A stretch of 45,632 nt of DNA from Welwitschia mirabilis. Its lineage: Eukaryota > Gnetophyta > Gnetopsida > Welwitschiales. The DNA is taken from positions 37,922,979 to 37,968,610 of the forward strand of contig JBOZIK010000001.1 in the NCBI GenBank assembly GCA_051453625.1, written 5' to 3'. The position numbers were made by a program, and so were the translations under genes. Under the pieces are notes generated by a model. The model saw only the letters and a program-made list of their open reading frames with translations. It ran no database searches and had not been told where the DNA came from. This document shows positions 1 to 11,430 of the stretch, piece after piece (within the stretch, counting starts at the first letter, position 1; each line of letters opens with the position of its first letter).

Positions 1-408
1 TATAAAAAGAAAAATAGAGTTTTGACTAAGTTAAATTAAATATCCATGTTAGCAGCACCTCAATGAAGAATACACAGCTTAACACTAAGTAAGACGTCTC
101 TCTGTAATAATAATAGATGGACCTCCTACCATTTGACCTCCTATCATGAGAATTTCCAATGCCAAAATAGATGAAAATAGAGTCAAGTGCAGAGGAGGTA
201 TTTATTACAAAGTATACTCCAAAATTTACAAAAACAACTGATGTGTTAAAAACCTTAACAATCATGTAAGAAGGCATAGGATACATGGTGAGACCTTGAT
301 GAAGTTTGGTAAAGCATTATTTTTAGGTGTCATTATACTGGTCATCTAGATGTCATAGGAGATAATACCACATCATATAAGTTTTACATTAGCTACTAGA
401 TTAATGTA
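1..408 (-). mobile_element. LTR-related fragment (copy 5 of the repeat family), cut by the window edge
   Basis: This stretch matches the central part of the LTRs of the 10363-17592 element and of the 18419-19638 LTR. The clearest shared block is AGCAGCACCTCAATG at 52-66, also found near 19004-19018. It is followed in both by a degenerate stretch ending in GATGGACCTC and by a dyad module (here 328-368). A pyrimidine-rich stretch at about 409-425 resembles the reverse complement of the polypurine tract seen beside copy 3, so this may be a 3' LTR on the minus strand whose internal region continues to the right. The right boundary is approximate. The match is by eye. Confidence 0.6.
328..368. repeat. 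Dyad module copy in LTR fragment
   Basis: A degraded copy of the 36-bp inverted-repeat module found in the LTR family. It is closest to the copy at 17207-17245, sharing an AGATG(A/T)CATA(A/G)GAGATAA core. It is the weakest of the eleven copies. Confidence 0.45.
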
Positions 409-1129
409 GTAAGTACCCTCCTTAGCTTTAGTACTTTTTTCATCTATACAGTTGTTTGGATGATAATGTGGATGATGGAATTTTGTAAAGTATTCCTTGC
501 ATTGGAATAGCCTTTTTTATTATAAGATTATTTTTTTATATGAAAAGTATTTATAATTTGCATAAAATGTTGTTAAATGTAATGAAGATTACATGTTTTC
601 ATGCCATTTTTCTTAGCTCCTTATTATCATCAAGACTTAGTATAAACTTATCTAATGTCATGTAAAACTACTTAAAATACCTTGTCAAATATATACAATT
701 TGATAGCACAACATCCAATGGATTAGATAAATTCATTTAATGGTTTGATCATAAAGGGTAAAGATGGAAAAATGAATGAAACAAATTTTTAGGCTAATAA
801 TTTGTTATGGGCTATTGTTTTACTTCTAAGAAAAATTAGGATGATTTTGTCAACTAGGGTTGTAAGTGTTTGAATATGGATTTTTTAGGATTTTAGCATT
901 GATGCCCTGTCACATTTAGCTTTTTATTAAAGATGTTTGAAAATAAAGAAATAAAGGAATGTTTCATAGTTTCATGGATATCGATGTATCAAATTAAATA
1001 TTCAAGCTTAGTAACCATGGATTAGGATGAAGGTGAGGTGGTTAAGAATTCTATTCTTCATGCTAGTTCATTTATCTTATTGTCTACTTCAAAGTTTTTA
1101 AGAACTTTAAAAACACTTGTTAACCTAAC
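409..1129. other. Internal retroelement-like sequence, no gene recognised
   Basis: AT-rich sequence between the LTR fragment and the gag remnant. The reverse strand has stretches of readable peptide broken by stops, but I recognise no protease or polymerase motif. Confidence 0.4.
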
Positions 1130-1760
1130 TAAATGATGTAATATTAAGGGTTTGATATGTTTTTCCTAATTTTTTGAGCTTTCATCTATATTTTCTAAGT
1201 ATTCCTGAACCTTATCTAGAGGCATGCTAAGAATCTTACCTCAACTCATTATATCAACTACTTCATAGTTATTGGTGGACAACCCATATTCAAGAAACAC
1301 ATTTTCCTACTCAGTTCAAAATCATGATAGGGATATTTTAATAAAAGATATTTAAATTATTCTAAGGTCTAGAAGAATGTTTCATGCTCCTTCTACTAGA
1401 AATTCATGATTTTATTTCTTAGGACATTTGTCTTATGATTGATAAGATTCTGATAATGAAATCTTTACTTAAGTCCACCGTAAGTTAAAATGGAGAAGGG
1501 TTTTAAGGCATATAACTAGTATTTTGCATTTTCTTTCAAGGAAAAGGGAAATAGAGCAATCTTAAGTATATAATGAGTATTAGGATACTAAGGGATTGTT
1601 GATAGAACACACTCAACTTCCTTAAGATGAAGGTATAAGTCCTTAGACTTTAATTCATGGTAATAAGGCAATAATTGAATTAAGGGTTTGAATTCTAGCC
1701 TTTAGTTAATGCGTGATGACACTATTATAAGAATATGTTCCTAAGATTTATGATTAGAGG
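1130..1760 (-). pseudogene. Decayed retrotransposon gag (Ty3/gypsy, Athila/Tat-like)
   Basis: The reverse strand carries hallmark segments of the plant retrotransposon Gag domain, which forms the virus-like particle of LTR retrotransposons. At 1560-1501 the frame reads FPFSLKENAKY followed by TAG where the family has Trp (FPFSLxDKAKxWL). Near 1440-1350 it reads LRNKIMNF and later FELSRKMCFL. Near 1230-1150 it reads SMPLDKVQEYLENIDES, like the family's PDEAWEYLxELAE. Several frameshifts and stops separate these pieces. It lies only about 0.7 kb from the LTR fragment at 1-408, with no protease, reverse transcriptase or integrase recognised between, so the source element was either short or internally deleted. 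Family assignment is by motif recognition, not by search. Confidence 0.7.
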
Positions 1761-2520
1761 TAATCATGTAGGGTTTGCATAGGTTAGGTAGCAGTAGTAG
1801 TAAGGGTAGTTTGATATTTGACTACTTATTGGAAAAAATAGTAATCCATCAATCTATTAAGCATTTCTTAATTAGATAAAGGTCTATTAAAGGGATCTTA
1901 AAGATTGAGTGGGTTATTTGAGTTTTTCTATGGTTATTATAATGAGGAATTTTGTTTATTAGTTTAGATTTTTTAAGAGGTTAAGGTTTGATCTCTTTGA
2001 AAATTATCACAAGCTTTGTTTCTAATCTCTTGCATTCTTTCATGATTAGTGAAGGGATTCATGTTATTACAAATTAGTCTTCCATATTTTTCATGGATCT
2101 AATGCATATAAGAACAAGGTTTAGGCAAGTTATAAAGAGTTTTTAAGTCAGATTTCACAGAGATTATTAATTCGAGAGGGTTATAGATTTTCATAGAGGT
2201 TGTAGTAAAAAAAAATAGAATGTTTTAGGCTAAACGACTAGCATCAATCAAGATAATCAGTGATGCAACTCAAATTTAAAGTTTTAAGTTTGGTTTTTAA
2301 TAGATAAGTTTTTAATTATATGTAAAATGTTTATAATTACAGGGTTGTAGAAAATTAAAACTAAAATAAAAAAATGTAAATAAAATTAAGTTTAATGATA
2401 TTAAAATCATAGAAAATTTTTAAAGATTTTAATGTTTTAGACATGTAGTAAAAATGCAAAAAAAAAATAAAAAACTAAAAAAATGTTGCAGGAAGAAGCA
2501 CACAATGCAATGTATACTAT
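1761..2520. other. AT-rich stretch, nothing recognised
   Basis: It probably includes the 5' part of the gag remnant and its leader. I looked for a tRNA-Asp-type primer-binding site like the one at 16562-16579 and did not find one. Confidence 0.3.
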
Positions 2521-2905
2521 AAGGAATATAGGCTTTTAAAGAATTTCTAAAATTCATCAAAAGGCCTTAAAAGTGCCTTAAAAATCCATGCCTAAAAAGC
2601 CTTTTAAAACACCTTAAAAATACTTTTAAGGAATTTTATGAACAAATGCCTTAAAAGATATTTTAAGGAATTTTCTTGAGCCATTTTTGTAGAAAAACAT
2701 GTTATAAGACCTTTTGAGGCATGTTGACCAAAAAAAAGAAAAAATCCTTAATTGATCATTTGAGGGATCTAGGCAAAGAAATTCCTTAAATGAGCTTTTG
2801 CGGTTTTTCAATAAACAAACATCTTAAAAGACGTTTCAAGCCAATAAATGAGTGACTTAAAATGGATTTTGAGGGGTTTTACCAGAAAAATACCTTAAAA
2901 GGTAT
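2521..2905. repeat. Cluster of CCTTAAAA / TTTTAAGG motifs
   Basis: The octamer CCTTAAAA or close variants occurs about ten times in under 400 bases, in both orientations, so neighbouring copies form short inverted repeats (for example CCTTAAAAATACTTTTAAGG near 2610-2631). Spacing is irregular, so this is not a clean tandem array. The 61-codon open frame on the reverse strand here is a by-product of the repeat and not a credible gene. Confidence 0.6.
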
Positions 2906-5678
2906 AACTTGGAGAAAAAAATTTTGATATATGTTTTCATTGGATCACATGTAGTGATAAAATTTTAGCAAATATCATAGAAAGATTTCAGTTTATTTTT
3001 CCAAAAAGTTTTATGGATAAAAAATGCATAAGTAATGATCGTCCATCACCAAATATGACAACAAAGTGGATAAAAATGAGAATACAAAGTAATATGAATA
3101 GAATACAAAATATGTTAAAAAAGCATTTTCACAAGAGAATGATTTCTTGGATCATTTTGATTGACTACTATTTATCAACATTATCTTAAATAAACCATAA
3201 TGTATATAAATATAATACAAAGTCCGACTTACATAGATGAACTAGATTGCATGTAGCAACAATACTCTTAAATTGATGATGAGGTTATGTGAATAAAATG
3301 ATAGTGAGGTTATGTGGATAGAATTAGATACAAATATTTCCATTTATCTATAAGTTCTTAAAATTAATATAAGCATTTGATTTTGATAATATGGGCACAT
3401 ATGTTCTATTATTACTGATCTTTCTTTTCAAGCACTGATGCAACTCATATGACATTTCTTCTAAAGATAATTACCTCTATTAATCTCTTCTAGTACGTTA
3501 CTTTCTAACAGGAGTATTATATTATCACTTATCAGAATGACATTTGAGTTCCATAAACATTTTTGCTATATAAATATAAAGAATCATGCATAGAAGTTGG
3601 ATATTGAATACATTGCATTTAATCTAAAAGAAAAAGACTCATATAAGTCAAAATACGATAAGCAAAAAGAGTTTATAAGTTAAGTTATTTGGCAAAAAGG
3701 GTTTATAGAATTAATACTCCTAACAAGTGTGCCACAAACTGGCTATTTACATAGGAAGAAGACAATTAACTTTTTTGAAATGATCTCAATTATATATATA
3801 ATAAGAGACATTAATGGTGAAATAAGCAATTGAATTTGCATTATGACACGAAGTATTAAAATGCACAAAAAGAATAATTACTTATTGCAACTTATGCCTA
3901 AAAAATATGAATAAATTCATCTCCTGATGACTTTAAATGGTATTCAAATTTTCTTACTATTACTAAAGAAATCACTTGATAAGATAATTAAACTACTGAA
4001 AATGGCCAAGAAAACCATAAATAATGCAAGGAATATGTCTATCTTATTTGATACATGGTAAGAATCTCTACAAATGCAAATTGATTTAATGTTAATAAAA
4101 AGGACACATTAGTAATAGCTTGAAATTAAACATAGATGAGTACAGACATCTTAAAGAAAAAAATATAACAGGAAATGAAATGTGAAAAGAGATGTTTAAA
4201 TGAGTTAAAGCAAGCCCTATGAATAGGAGTGGAGGATCATTCTTGCTTGTTAGAATAGCACACTAACCTCTAAGAAAAGCACATCAATTTACTTTCCTAG
4301 AATTAAAAAAAAATTAAAGAAGGTATTGCTAATGTACAATGAGTAGCTCCCAAAGCTAGAGTTAAGGAAACTAAATCTCCTTCCATCAAGAGCTAGGGTG
4401 CAATATTGTGGGAATACCTCCTTTATGATTTTAGCCCATTTATAAGCTATAAATTCATCTTGTAAATGTCATCAATATGATCATAGATGTAGTAGTAAAT
4501 ATGCAATAATCATAAAGCCATATTAATAAGAGTAAAGTGCCTTTGAAGGGGATATGAATGGTACACATGGTAATTGCATCAAGTAACTACTCTCTTAAAT
4601 CTTTTCCTCAAATGAAATTGGTTATCAAGGCCATTATAGCAAGTAAATACCTCTTAAATCCCTTGATAACCTATTACATAAAAGTATAAGACATTTAAAA
4701 AGAGTTAAATCCAAAGGCAATTATTTTACCACTGCTTCCTCTAAGTAAAGGGTGTAGTATAAAGAGTATTCCTATAAGACAATGTTGTAGAATAAGTGTT
4801 TCAATTGTGAATTGGCCATTATGGAAGCTCGCATAATGTCTTATAACTACTAAGTTTGAAGTATTTAGTAAAATTTCTTGAAGAAGCTTAACTACTTATC
4901 ATCCTATGATGTAGTTTGAAGACTCTAGAAGCTTTAAATTATATTGACTAAAAACTAATCCCAATCCTTAATAAGAAAGTCTGTTATAGTTAACTTATGT
5001 CTAGTTAAAAGTTCCTTGAATGTAGCAGAGAAATCTTAATAATTATTTGATGACATATGCAATCTCTTAATATTTAACAATAATTCAAGATTAGATCAAT
5101 GTTTCCATACCCTGATACTAATAGATCAAGAAGGTTTTTGTTTGATTTTAAATAATTAAAAGTAATGAGTTGTTACTGCACTTGTTACCTTTGTAAATTT
5201 GCAACTACTTGGGTTACATATTTACATGTCTCTAAATGTATTTTAGGTATATATTAAATTAGAAGCCTTAATGTATTATCCTTGAAGAATTCTTGAGTTA
5301 ATACAGCACTCACTTCAGGTACAGGCTCTACTCCTACTACCAGCTCTTTCAACTCTTGTCTTTAATGCCTTTGTAAATAGCAGATGATCATAAACTTTTC
5401 ATATTTAAACAGAATTTTTTCCTTTTCTCAGCACTCTTATTCTAATTCTATCTTAATGTATTTCATTCTTCTTACTTACTATACTTCCTTGACATATCAA
5501 ATGTCGAGTCATCAAACTTAGTAATAAATGTATTTAGTGCTTCTTGTTTGCTAACTTTTCTTAATGCAGTAAACATAAAGTCGTCATAATAAAATATAGA
5601 GAGCATGGAATAATCATATTTGAAGCCAAAACATTATCAATATCCTATTTAAAAGAAATTAAATGAAAGAAAACTTAC
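2906..5678. other. AT-rich stretch without recognisable gene
   Basis: Only fragments are visible. An 11-bp perfect inverted repeat lies at 4620-4671. A cysteine-rich KCFNC string on the plus strand near 4790-4810 could be a decayed retroelement zinc knuckle but lacks the downstream residues in frame. A sequence near 5105-5122 on the minus strand resembles a tRNA-Met primer-binding site. None is strong enough to name an element. Confidence 0.35.
4620..4671. repeat. Perfect 11-bp inverted repeat with 30-base loop
   Basis: GGTTATCAAGG at 4620-4630 pairs exactly with CCTTGATAACC at 4661-4671. The arms are preceded by similar direct copies (AAGTAA...CTCTTAAATC), so the locus combines direct and inverted repetition. 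No function is assigned. Confidence 0.6.
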
Positions 5679-5809
5679 CAAATTAACATAAGCCCAATAA
5701 CCACTAATTGCAATAGGAAACAAGCACATTGCAATAAGGACATACACAACCTTTGCTTTTCTCCACATGGATATATGTGCAGGATGCTTTAAACTTGATT
5801 AATGGTAGC
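5679..5809 (-). pseudogene. Decayed exon of a lysine/histidine-transporter-like (AAAP family) amino acid permease
   Basis: The family moves amino acids with protons across plant plasma membranes. On the reverse strand the segment opens with Ala-Thr-Ile directly after a good acceptor (TGCTGTAG), as in LHT-type genes, then continues in another frame as HPAHISMWRKAKVVYVLIAM and on into CLFPIAISGYWAY. This follows the order ATIPS...MWRG, VAY, CYFPVALxGYWAFGN known from the family, including the hydrophobic helix. It ends at a consensus donor (GTAAGT at 5678-5673). A one-base deletion after ATI breaks the frame and leaves a stop. No neighbouring exon was recognised, so this is an isolated, inactivated exon: either a captured gene fragment or the last visible part of a dead gene. 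Assignment to LHT rather than another AAAP subgroup is less certain than the family itself. Confidence 0.65.
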
Positions 5810-7660
5810 CTACAGCATAATAGCAAGCATGTTTGTTTAATCATTAGCTAGCATATTATTATTTTGTAGAAATCCCAAAGCCATTCATATTTCTTAAGAT
5901 ACAAATTGCAAAAAACCTACAAGAAATATATTTTAAGCAAAATATAAAATAATTTAAGCAATGATGACTATGTAATGGATCCTAAATTCAAGCTATTTTA
6001 GTGAGAATAATTAGATAATCTAGGTAAAATAAGCAATGTGTATTAACATAATAGATTTTAACCATACCCATGATGTAAGAATATCCCTTAATAATAAAAA
6101 AACTATGAGAATAGAGAAAATAAGTAAAATAACCAACTCTGTGTGATACGTATTCCATTGACTATTGTTCTTTACATTGGATACTAATACTCTATAACCC
6201 ACTTATTCATCTCTCTTGTTTAGAGGTTTGAAAAATGAAAACTTTGTTTTACTTTATGATGTACTCAGCTTTATCAATGAATGATGTGCCTTGTTTATAT
6301 GTGAAATTAACAATTCCAATAAAGCTGATATATTAACAATTCCAACAAACTTAATATGTTAACAATTCCAACATGGGAAAGAGGCACAATAGTTTTATTT
6401 AGAACTTTTATAAAATTTTTTTCTTTAGAGGTGGTCTATAATATTAAGCATGATCAAAGCATGCTAGCATTAATGATAAAAACTGGTAAATTTTTGACAT
6501 GAACAACATCTAATAAGGAGCAATTATTAAATAAAGAGGGGATAGAAAACACTTTGTTTCTAATAACCATGGAATTATGAGACTATGTGAAAAGGATTTC
6601 AATTTATTTAAAACCATGAAAACCTAAGGTATTGCTCCTCATCAATTCCCCTTTTCCATTGTCATCCAAGTTTATGAATGGGTATTACCTTTGGATGACT
6701 AAAAATTATGTCTTATTAGAATGTAATAAGTATGGCTTTAGTTGAATAGAAAACTATTTGCTACTCTGATTCTTACTTATAAGAAGCTAGAAAAGGAAAA
6801 AGAATAAGGTATAAAAAATTAATTAGTAAATTATGGATACAAAAATACAACCTAATGTTTCTATGTTTGATTCTTTAATAAATGCCTTTGCAAAAGCTAG
6901 TTGTGGCTTGAAGGTTGCTCATTATTTTCAAGAAATAAAAGAGTTTGGAATTAAAGAAAAGAACTAAAATGAGAAAATGTTTGCATTATTTGCTAATGAC
7001 TATCATTTTCCTTTTTCAAGCAATTAAAATATAGTTAGTATATCCATATACTTAGTTTTACAAATATCAATTCCTTCAATACCATTTCTTATAAGTATCA
7101 AAGCATCATTAGGTGTAGTTGTCTTTATGATAATCTACAATTAAAAGCATAATTACCAAAAGTAATTAGATTATAAATAATACATTGCACACAAGAGGAT
7201 TCACAAGGATCCATTTAAGTTGATGTTTAATAATAACTTCTCCAATTGTTTCATTTAGGAATACCTAATCTCCCTTCTTATGAACATGTTTTCTAGCTTG
7301 TTAGAAAAGAGTCTTGCTTTATGGAATATCATCATTACTAGTTATGTAGAAAATAAGCATTAATAAATGCTAGAAAACTTTTTAATAAAATGCCTTACAA
7401 ATATTTTAAGTCTAACCAAGCTATGAACTAGAACAAATTTGAACTAGTTGTGAACTAGAATAAGTTCTATTGAAATTACTATAACATAAACTTATAAAAT
7501 AATAATTAAACATTTCACATATTTCATTTTCATAGTAGAATTATTTAACAGTAGAATAATTTATGTCATATTAAGACATCTTCAGTTTTACCAAAATAAG
7601 ATTTACATTTATTGAACTCTGACATGTGTCTAAACTCACTGTTGCATTCTTTTGGCTTAG
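5810..7660. other. Stretch between two gene-fragment exons, nothing recognised except a short tandem repeat
   Basis: AT-rich. The 60-codon hydrophobic open frame on the reverse strand at 6020-6202 has no family feature I recognise, and I do not call it a gene. Confidence 0.35.
6307..6374. repeat. 26-bp tandem repeat, about 2.6 copies
   Basis: Each unit begins TTAACAATTCCAA. Units start at 6307, 6333 and 6359, so the period is exactly 26. The third unit is partial. Confidence 0.8.
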
Positions 7661-7790
7661 ATTCATGCTCTAATGTCTATATCAAGGACTTCTACATTAG
7701 AACTGGTGATGAATTCATCTCAATTAAAAGCAAATGAGATGAGTATGGGATTGACAATGGTTATTCTAGCTAGCAGAGGAGCTAAAAGGA
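7661..7790 (+). pseudogene. Decayed exon of a glycoside hydrolase family 28 (polygalacturonase-like) gene
   Basis: Family 28 enzymes hydrolyse pectin in the plant cell wall. Just after an acceptor-like sequence (TTTTGGCTTAG at 7650-7660) the plus strand reads DSCSNVYIKDFYIRTGDEFI and then SIKSK, a stop, DEYGI. The family signature is DSCSNVxIxDCYISTGDDxIxIKSGWDEYGI, which includes the catalytic Asp pair in GDD. Here the second Asp is Glu, the Trp codon is TGA (a TGG-to-TGA transition), and the first conserved Cys is Phe. Beyond 7790 the similarity fades. Upstream and downstream exons were not found. It is therefore an inactivated isolated exon. It lies 1.9 kb from the transporter exon, on the opposite strand. 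Confidence 0.72.
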
Positions 7791-8684
7791 TCTATTTAGG
7801 AATGATAGGAAAAGTACTAGCATAAATTTTAGGAAAGATAATTTCTAATATATTTTTCATAAAAGGACCTCTTGATTACTTGAATGCATGATCCAAAGTA
7901 CTCTTTTACTAATTAAAGCACCAAAAAGACAAATATCCTTTCTCATTTTTTACATCAACATTTAAATAAATTGATGTTTAAGCAAGGGTATTAAGCCTCC
8001 TTGAATTACATTTAGCCAAATATGATGCTTATTAAATATTTGGAAATATCCACATATCATATTGTTCTTGGCTTTAAATTGGAAGTTTTCCTAATGATAC
8101 AAAAAAAGTTTTAGAATTATTAAACTTATATGTTGTAATTTACTATGAAAACTTTGGAGTAACAAGTTTTAGTAATAGAGAAAATGCTAATTTACAAGGG
8201 ATATAATACCTAATTTGAGAGGCATATGTTAAATAAGATGGGCTACTCATGTTTGAAGAATCTTAACCTCTTTCTGTAACACATACATCCACATGAATTA
8301 TAAGAAGAAATCAAAGATAGAGCCCACTATTAAATCTTTCTTTTATTCATTCACAAATATTGTTACTTTTATTATATTCTATTAAAATCAATCAAGAAAC
8401 TATGTAGGATGGATCTATAAGATCTTTGATATTCAACATGAAGATTAGTAATTTCTAATCATGAGAAGTAATTTTGTATGGAAAATGAGAATAAAAGAAT
8501 TCTTACTTATAATGCAATGAAATCCTTCAAGTTGAGTATTGCAAGGCCTTTTGCTAAGGAGTAAGAGATTGAAAATGATTTTAGGATTTCAAGCAAGCTT
8601 TAACTCATCAAGCTTGTTCTTAATTTTTTTATAGTAATTGGCATGCATAGTGCAAACCTTGTTAAAGTTCTTACTTAATTAAAA
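7791..8684. other. AT-rich stretch, nothing recognised
   Basis: Possible decayed continuation of the family 28 fragment at its left edge. No motif is readable. Confidence 0.3.
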
Positions 8685-8729
8685 CCCCTCCTTCATCCTC
8701 CCCCTTCCCCCCCCCCCCCCTCCTCCTCT
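8685..8729. repeat. Pyrimidine/C-run low-complexity tract at gap edge
   Basis: C- and CT-rich tract including a run of 14 C, directly abutting an 853-base gap. The long open frame that spans this gap on the reverse strand is an artefact of N. Confidence 0.9.
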
Positions 8730-9582
8730 NNNNNNNNNNNNNNNNNNNNNNNNNNNNNNNNNNNNNNNNNNNNNNNNNNNNNNNNNNNNNNNNNNNNNNN
8801 NNNNNNNNNNNNNNNNNNNNNNNNNNNNNNNNNNNNNNNNNNNNNNNNNNNNNNNNNNNNNNNNNNNNNNNNNNNNNNNNNNNNNNNNNNNNNNNNNNNN
8901 NNNNNNNNNNNNNNNNNNNNNNNNNNNNNNNNNNNNNNNNNNNNNNNNNNNNNNNNNNNNNNNNNNNNNNNNNNNNNNNNNNNNNNNNNNNNNNNNNNNN
9001 NNNNNNNNNNNNNNNNNNNNNNNNNNNNNNNNNNNNNNNNNNNNNNNNNNNNNNNNNNNNNNNNNNNNNNNNNNNNNNNNNNNNNNNNNNNNNNNNNNNN
9101 NNNNNNNNNNNNNNNNNNNNNNNNNNNNNNNNNNNNNNNNNNNNNNNNNNNNNNNNNNNNNNNNNNNNNNNNNNNNNNNNNNNNNNNNNNNNNNNNNNNN
9201 NNNNNNNNNNNNNNNNNNNNNNNNNNNNNNNNNNNNNNNNNNNNNNNNNNNNNNNNNNNNNNNNNNNNNNNNNNNNNNNNNNNNNNNNNNNNNNNNNNNN
9301 NNNNNNNNNNNNNNNNNNNNNNNNNNNNNNNNNNNNNNNNNNNNNNNNNNNNNNNNNNNNNNNNNNNNNNNNNNNNNNNNNNNNNNNNNNNNNNNNNNNN
9401 NNNNNNNNNNNNNNNNNNNNNNNNNNNNNNNNNNNNNNNNNNNNNNNNNNNNNNNNNNNNNNNNNNNNNNNNNNNNNNNNNNNNNNNNNNNNNNNNNNNN
9501 NNNNNNNNNNNNNNNNNNNNNNNNNNNNNNNNNNNNNNNNNNNNNNNNNNNNNNNNNNNNNNNNNNNNNNNNNNNNNNNNNN
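8730..9582. other. Assembly gap (853 N)
   Basis: Sized run of N bounded by homopolymer-rich sequence on both sides, with a long A-run starting at about 9591. Confidence 0.99.
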
Positions 9583-10357
9583 GACACCACCAAAAAAAAA
9601 AAAAAAAAAAAAAAGGGCTGTGTCTAGAAATTACATTTTTTATCTTGTTTTTGTTATTATATCTTCATGCTTGATATAATTCAAGACACGCTAGTCATAC
9701 TGGTCATGCTTAAAAATATAATGCAATATTCTGGGATTTCTTTGTTAATCTTTGATCATTTATATAGGATAATATGTGGTTAGTTTTACTTATGAATTTA
9801 TATTTTTTATCTAGTAAAAAAGCCATGTTTATACATGTCATTAGTTCTAATTAGAACTAGAAAATAAAGTTTGTAGAGATAATATTTATTTGTGATAGAG
9901 GTAATGTGATAATATCAAGGAAGAGAAGTAACAATTAGAAGATAGATTAGTGTTTCATTTTGAATTCCAAAGGATAGATGGATCATATCTAAATAATGCA
10001 CAAAATTAAATTGAGAAATTGGAGCAAGAAATTAGAGAGGAGAGAGAAAAACTAGAGCTTTTCCCTACCAACAAAAAAGTTTTTTTATTAGAACTCTTAA
10101 AAAGTATGGCTTACAGTAAGCACTACGATGTTAAAAATATCAAAATGCAATAAGAATTTATTATGTTCATGTATAACAACTCATCCTTCCCATTAAAGAA
10201 GAAATCTTTAAAGAAACTTTATATATATATGAGGGGAATTCATGAAAATCATATAAAAATTCAAGAAGAGAATAATAGATATAAACAGAAACGGGTAAAA
10301 TCTTTAGAATAAGTAAAAATCAAGTAGGAGAAAATTGAAATGTAGAAATAAATATTG
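9583..10357 (+). other. Possible decayed coding stretch rich in charged, coiled-coil-like peptide
   Basis: After an A-run, the plus strand around 10010-10350 has a frame with few stops, reading LEQEIREEREKLELFPTNKK and later GIHENHIKIQEENNRYKQKR. The charged heptad-like pattern suggests a coiled coil. I cannot name a family; a remnant of a retroelement or a host gene are both possible. It ends where the LTR element's target site begins. Confidence 0.25.
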
Positions 10358-10362
10358 CTCTT

Positions 10363-11410
10363 TGTTGCAGTTCATATTTGTGCAAACATTCACAAATAAA
10401 ATAGATATCTTGCATAACATAACAAACTAATATAATTAGGAGTAAACCCACATGTCGTGTCTCATTGAAGACTATGAGATGAGATTTGAAGATTGATTTT
10501 TACAAAGAAAAAAGTAATTAAAATTAAAGAACAATGCAGAAAATAAAGATGCAATGCAAATGTAAATGTTACTAAATTGAAATGGAATACAAAATAAGGC
10601 TAAACTACTTTTTTTACCTTAACAAAGGCTTTTCTTAAGATCAATATTACCAATAAAATTGTCATTAGATTAAGGACAACATAAACCATAAGGGATATTT
10701 GATAAACTAATATGCATAAATGAAAATAAATTTTTATGTAAAAAGGAACTAGCATCTAAATTACAAAATAGATGGGCCTCAATGGATGATGCATAGCCCT
10801 CCATCAAGGGAATGTCTGACTGCAACTCTCAACATAGATCTCCCATCCTTTAATCTCCTGCAATAAGAATTTTTGGTGCATCAAAAATAGATAGGAGAGT
10901 CAAAGGAAGTCTTATTTTTAGGGTTACACAGCAAAACATTACATAAAAGATGATCTAAAACACATTCTATTATAGAAAAAAAATGGATAAAATGGTCAAA
11001 GTTCAGCTATCAGAGTCAGTTATAGGATCGTCTTGGCTGTCATCCAGACAATAGAGGGGATGATAGATCTTTGCAAAACATGACTTATGAAATGACTCAA
11101 CAGTGTTTTAGCAGAGTTCACATCAACATCAAACACAGTCGTCATCTTGCCTATCATGGGGATGAAAGATGAGACGATGGCCTTCTTTGAGAAGAAGCTA
11201 GTCTTTCTATCAGTAATATTCTTTCGAACTTTGTGTATTAGAATATGTCTTAAATGCCTCAAATTATGTCAAGAATTACACATTTCTAATATTTTCCATT
11301 AATTCTCCTAAATCTTTAGAATTGCATCTAATCCTGTGCAAATGTCATGCAAAATAGCTCATAAAATACCATTAGGTACACACAAATTAGTAGCACACAA
11401 ATTGGTATCA
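10363..11410 (-). repeat. 3' LTR of the 10363-17592 element (copy 1)
   Basis: It shares long blocks with 16587-17592, for example AAATAGATATCTTGCATAAC near 10398 and 16640. The plus-strand left end TGTTGCAG aligns with TGTGGTGC at 16587. The right end (about 11410) is less exact because a small AATTTGTGTG duplication blurs it. It carries two dyad modules (11025-11066 and 11138-11179). Its TATA-like site reads TAAAAATAAG on the minus strand (10920-10911), a degraded form of that in copy 2. Confidence 0.8.
11025..11179. repeat. Pair of dyad modules in the U3 of LTR copy 1
   Basis: Modules at 11025-11066 and 11138-11179 each contain a left arm like TCATCCTASCTATC, an 8-base spacer and a right arm like GATAGAGGGGATGA. 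The first keeps ATAGAGGGGATGAT intact. The second keeps CTATCATGGGGATGA. They sit upstream of the LTR's TATA position when read on the element's own strand. Confidence 0.75.
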
Positions 11411-11430
11411 CACATAACCATTCACTTAGC
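11411..11430 (-). promoter_or_regulatory. Decayed polypurine tract beside 3' LTR
   Basis: The reverse strand reads CTAAGTGAATGGTTATG just before the LTR. It lines up with the better preserved CTAAGTAGGAGGATATTTTG beside copy 3 (about 19638-19657). This is the expected position for the plus-strand primer of reverse transcription. Confidence 0.5.

Noticed and set aside
4785-4840. KCFNC string on the plus strand as a retroelement zinc knuckle
   Set aside because: The downstream Gly-His-Cys pattern appears only if bases are inserted, and no gag or pol lies around it.
5105-5122. Minus-strand sequence TAGTATCAGGGTATGG as a tRNA-Met primer-binding site
   Set aside because: It resembles TGGTATCAGAGC, but no LTR pair could be found on either side.
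6020-6202. Hydrophobic 60-codon frame as part of the transporter gene
   Set aside because: It lies where an upstream exon would be, but it does not resemble any block of the AAAP family that I know.
8679-9593. A 304-codon reverse-strand reading frame
   Set aside because: Almost all of it is the 853-base gap; the rest is low-complexity C- and A-runs.
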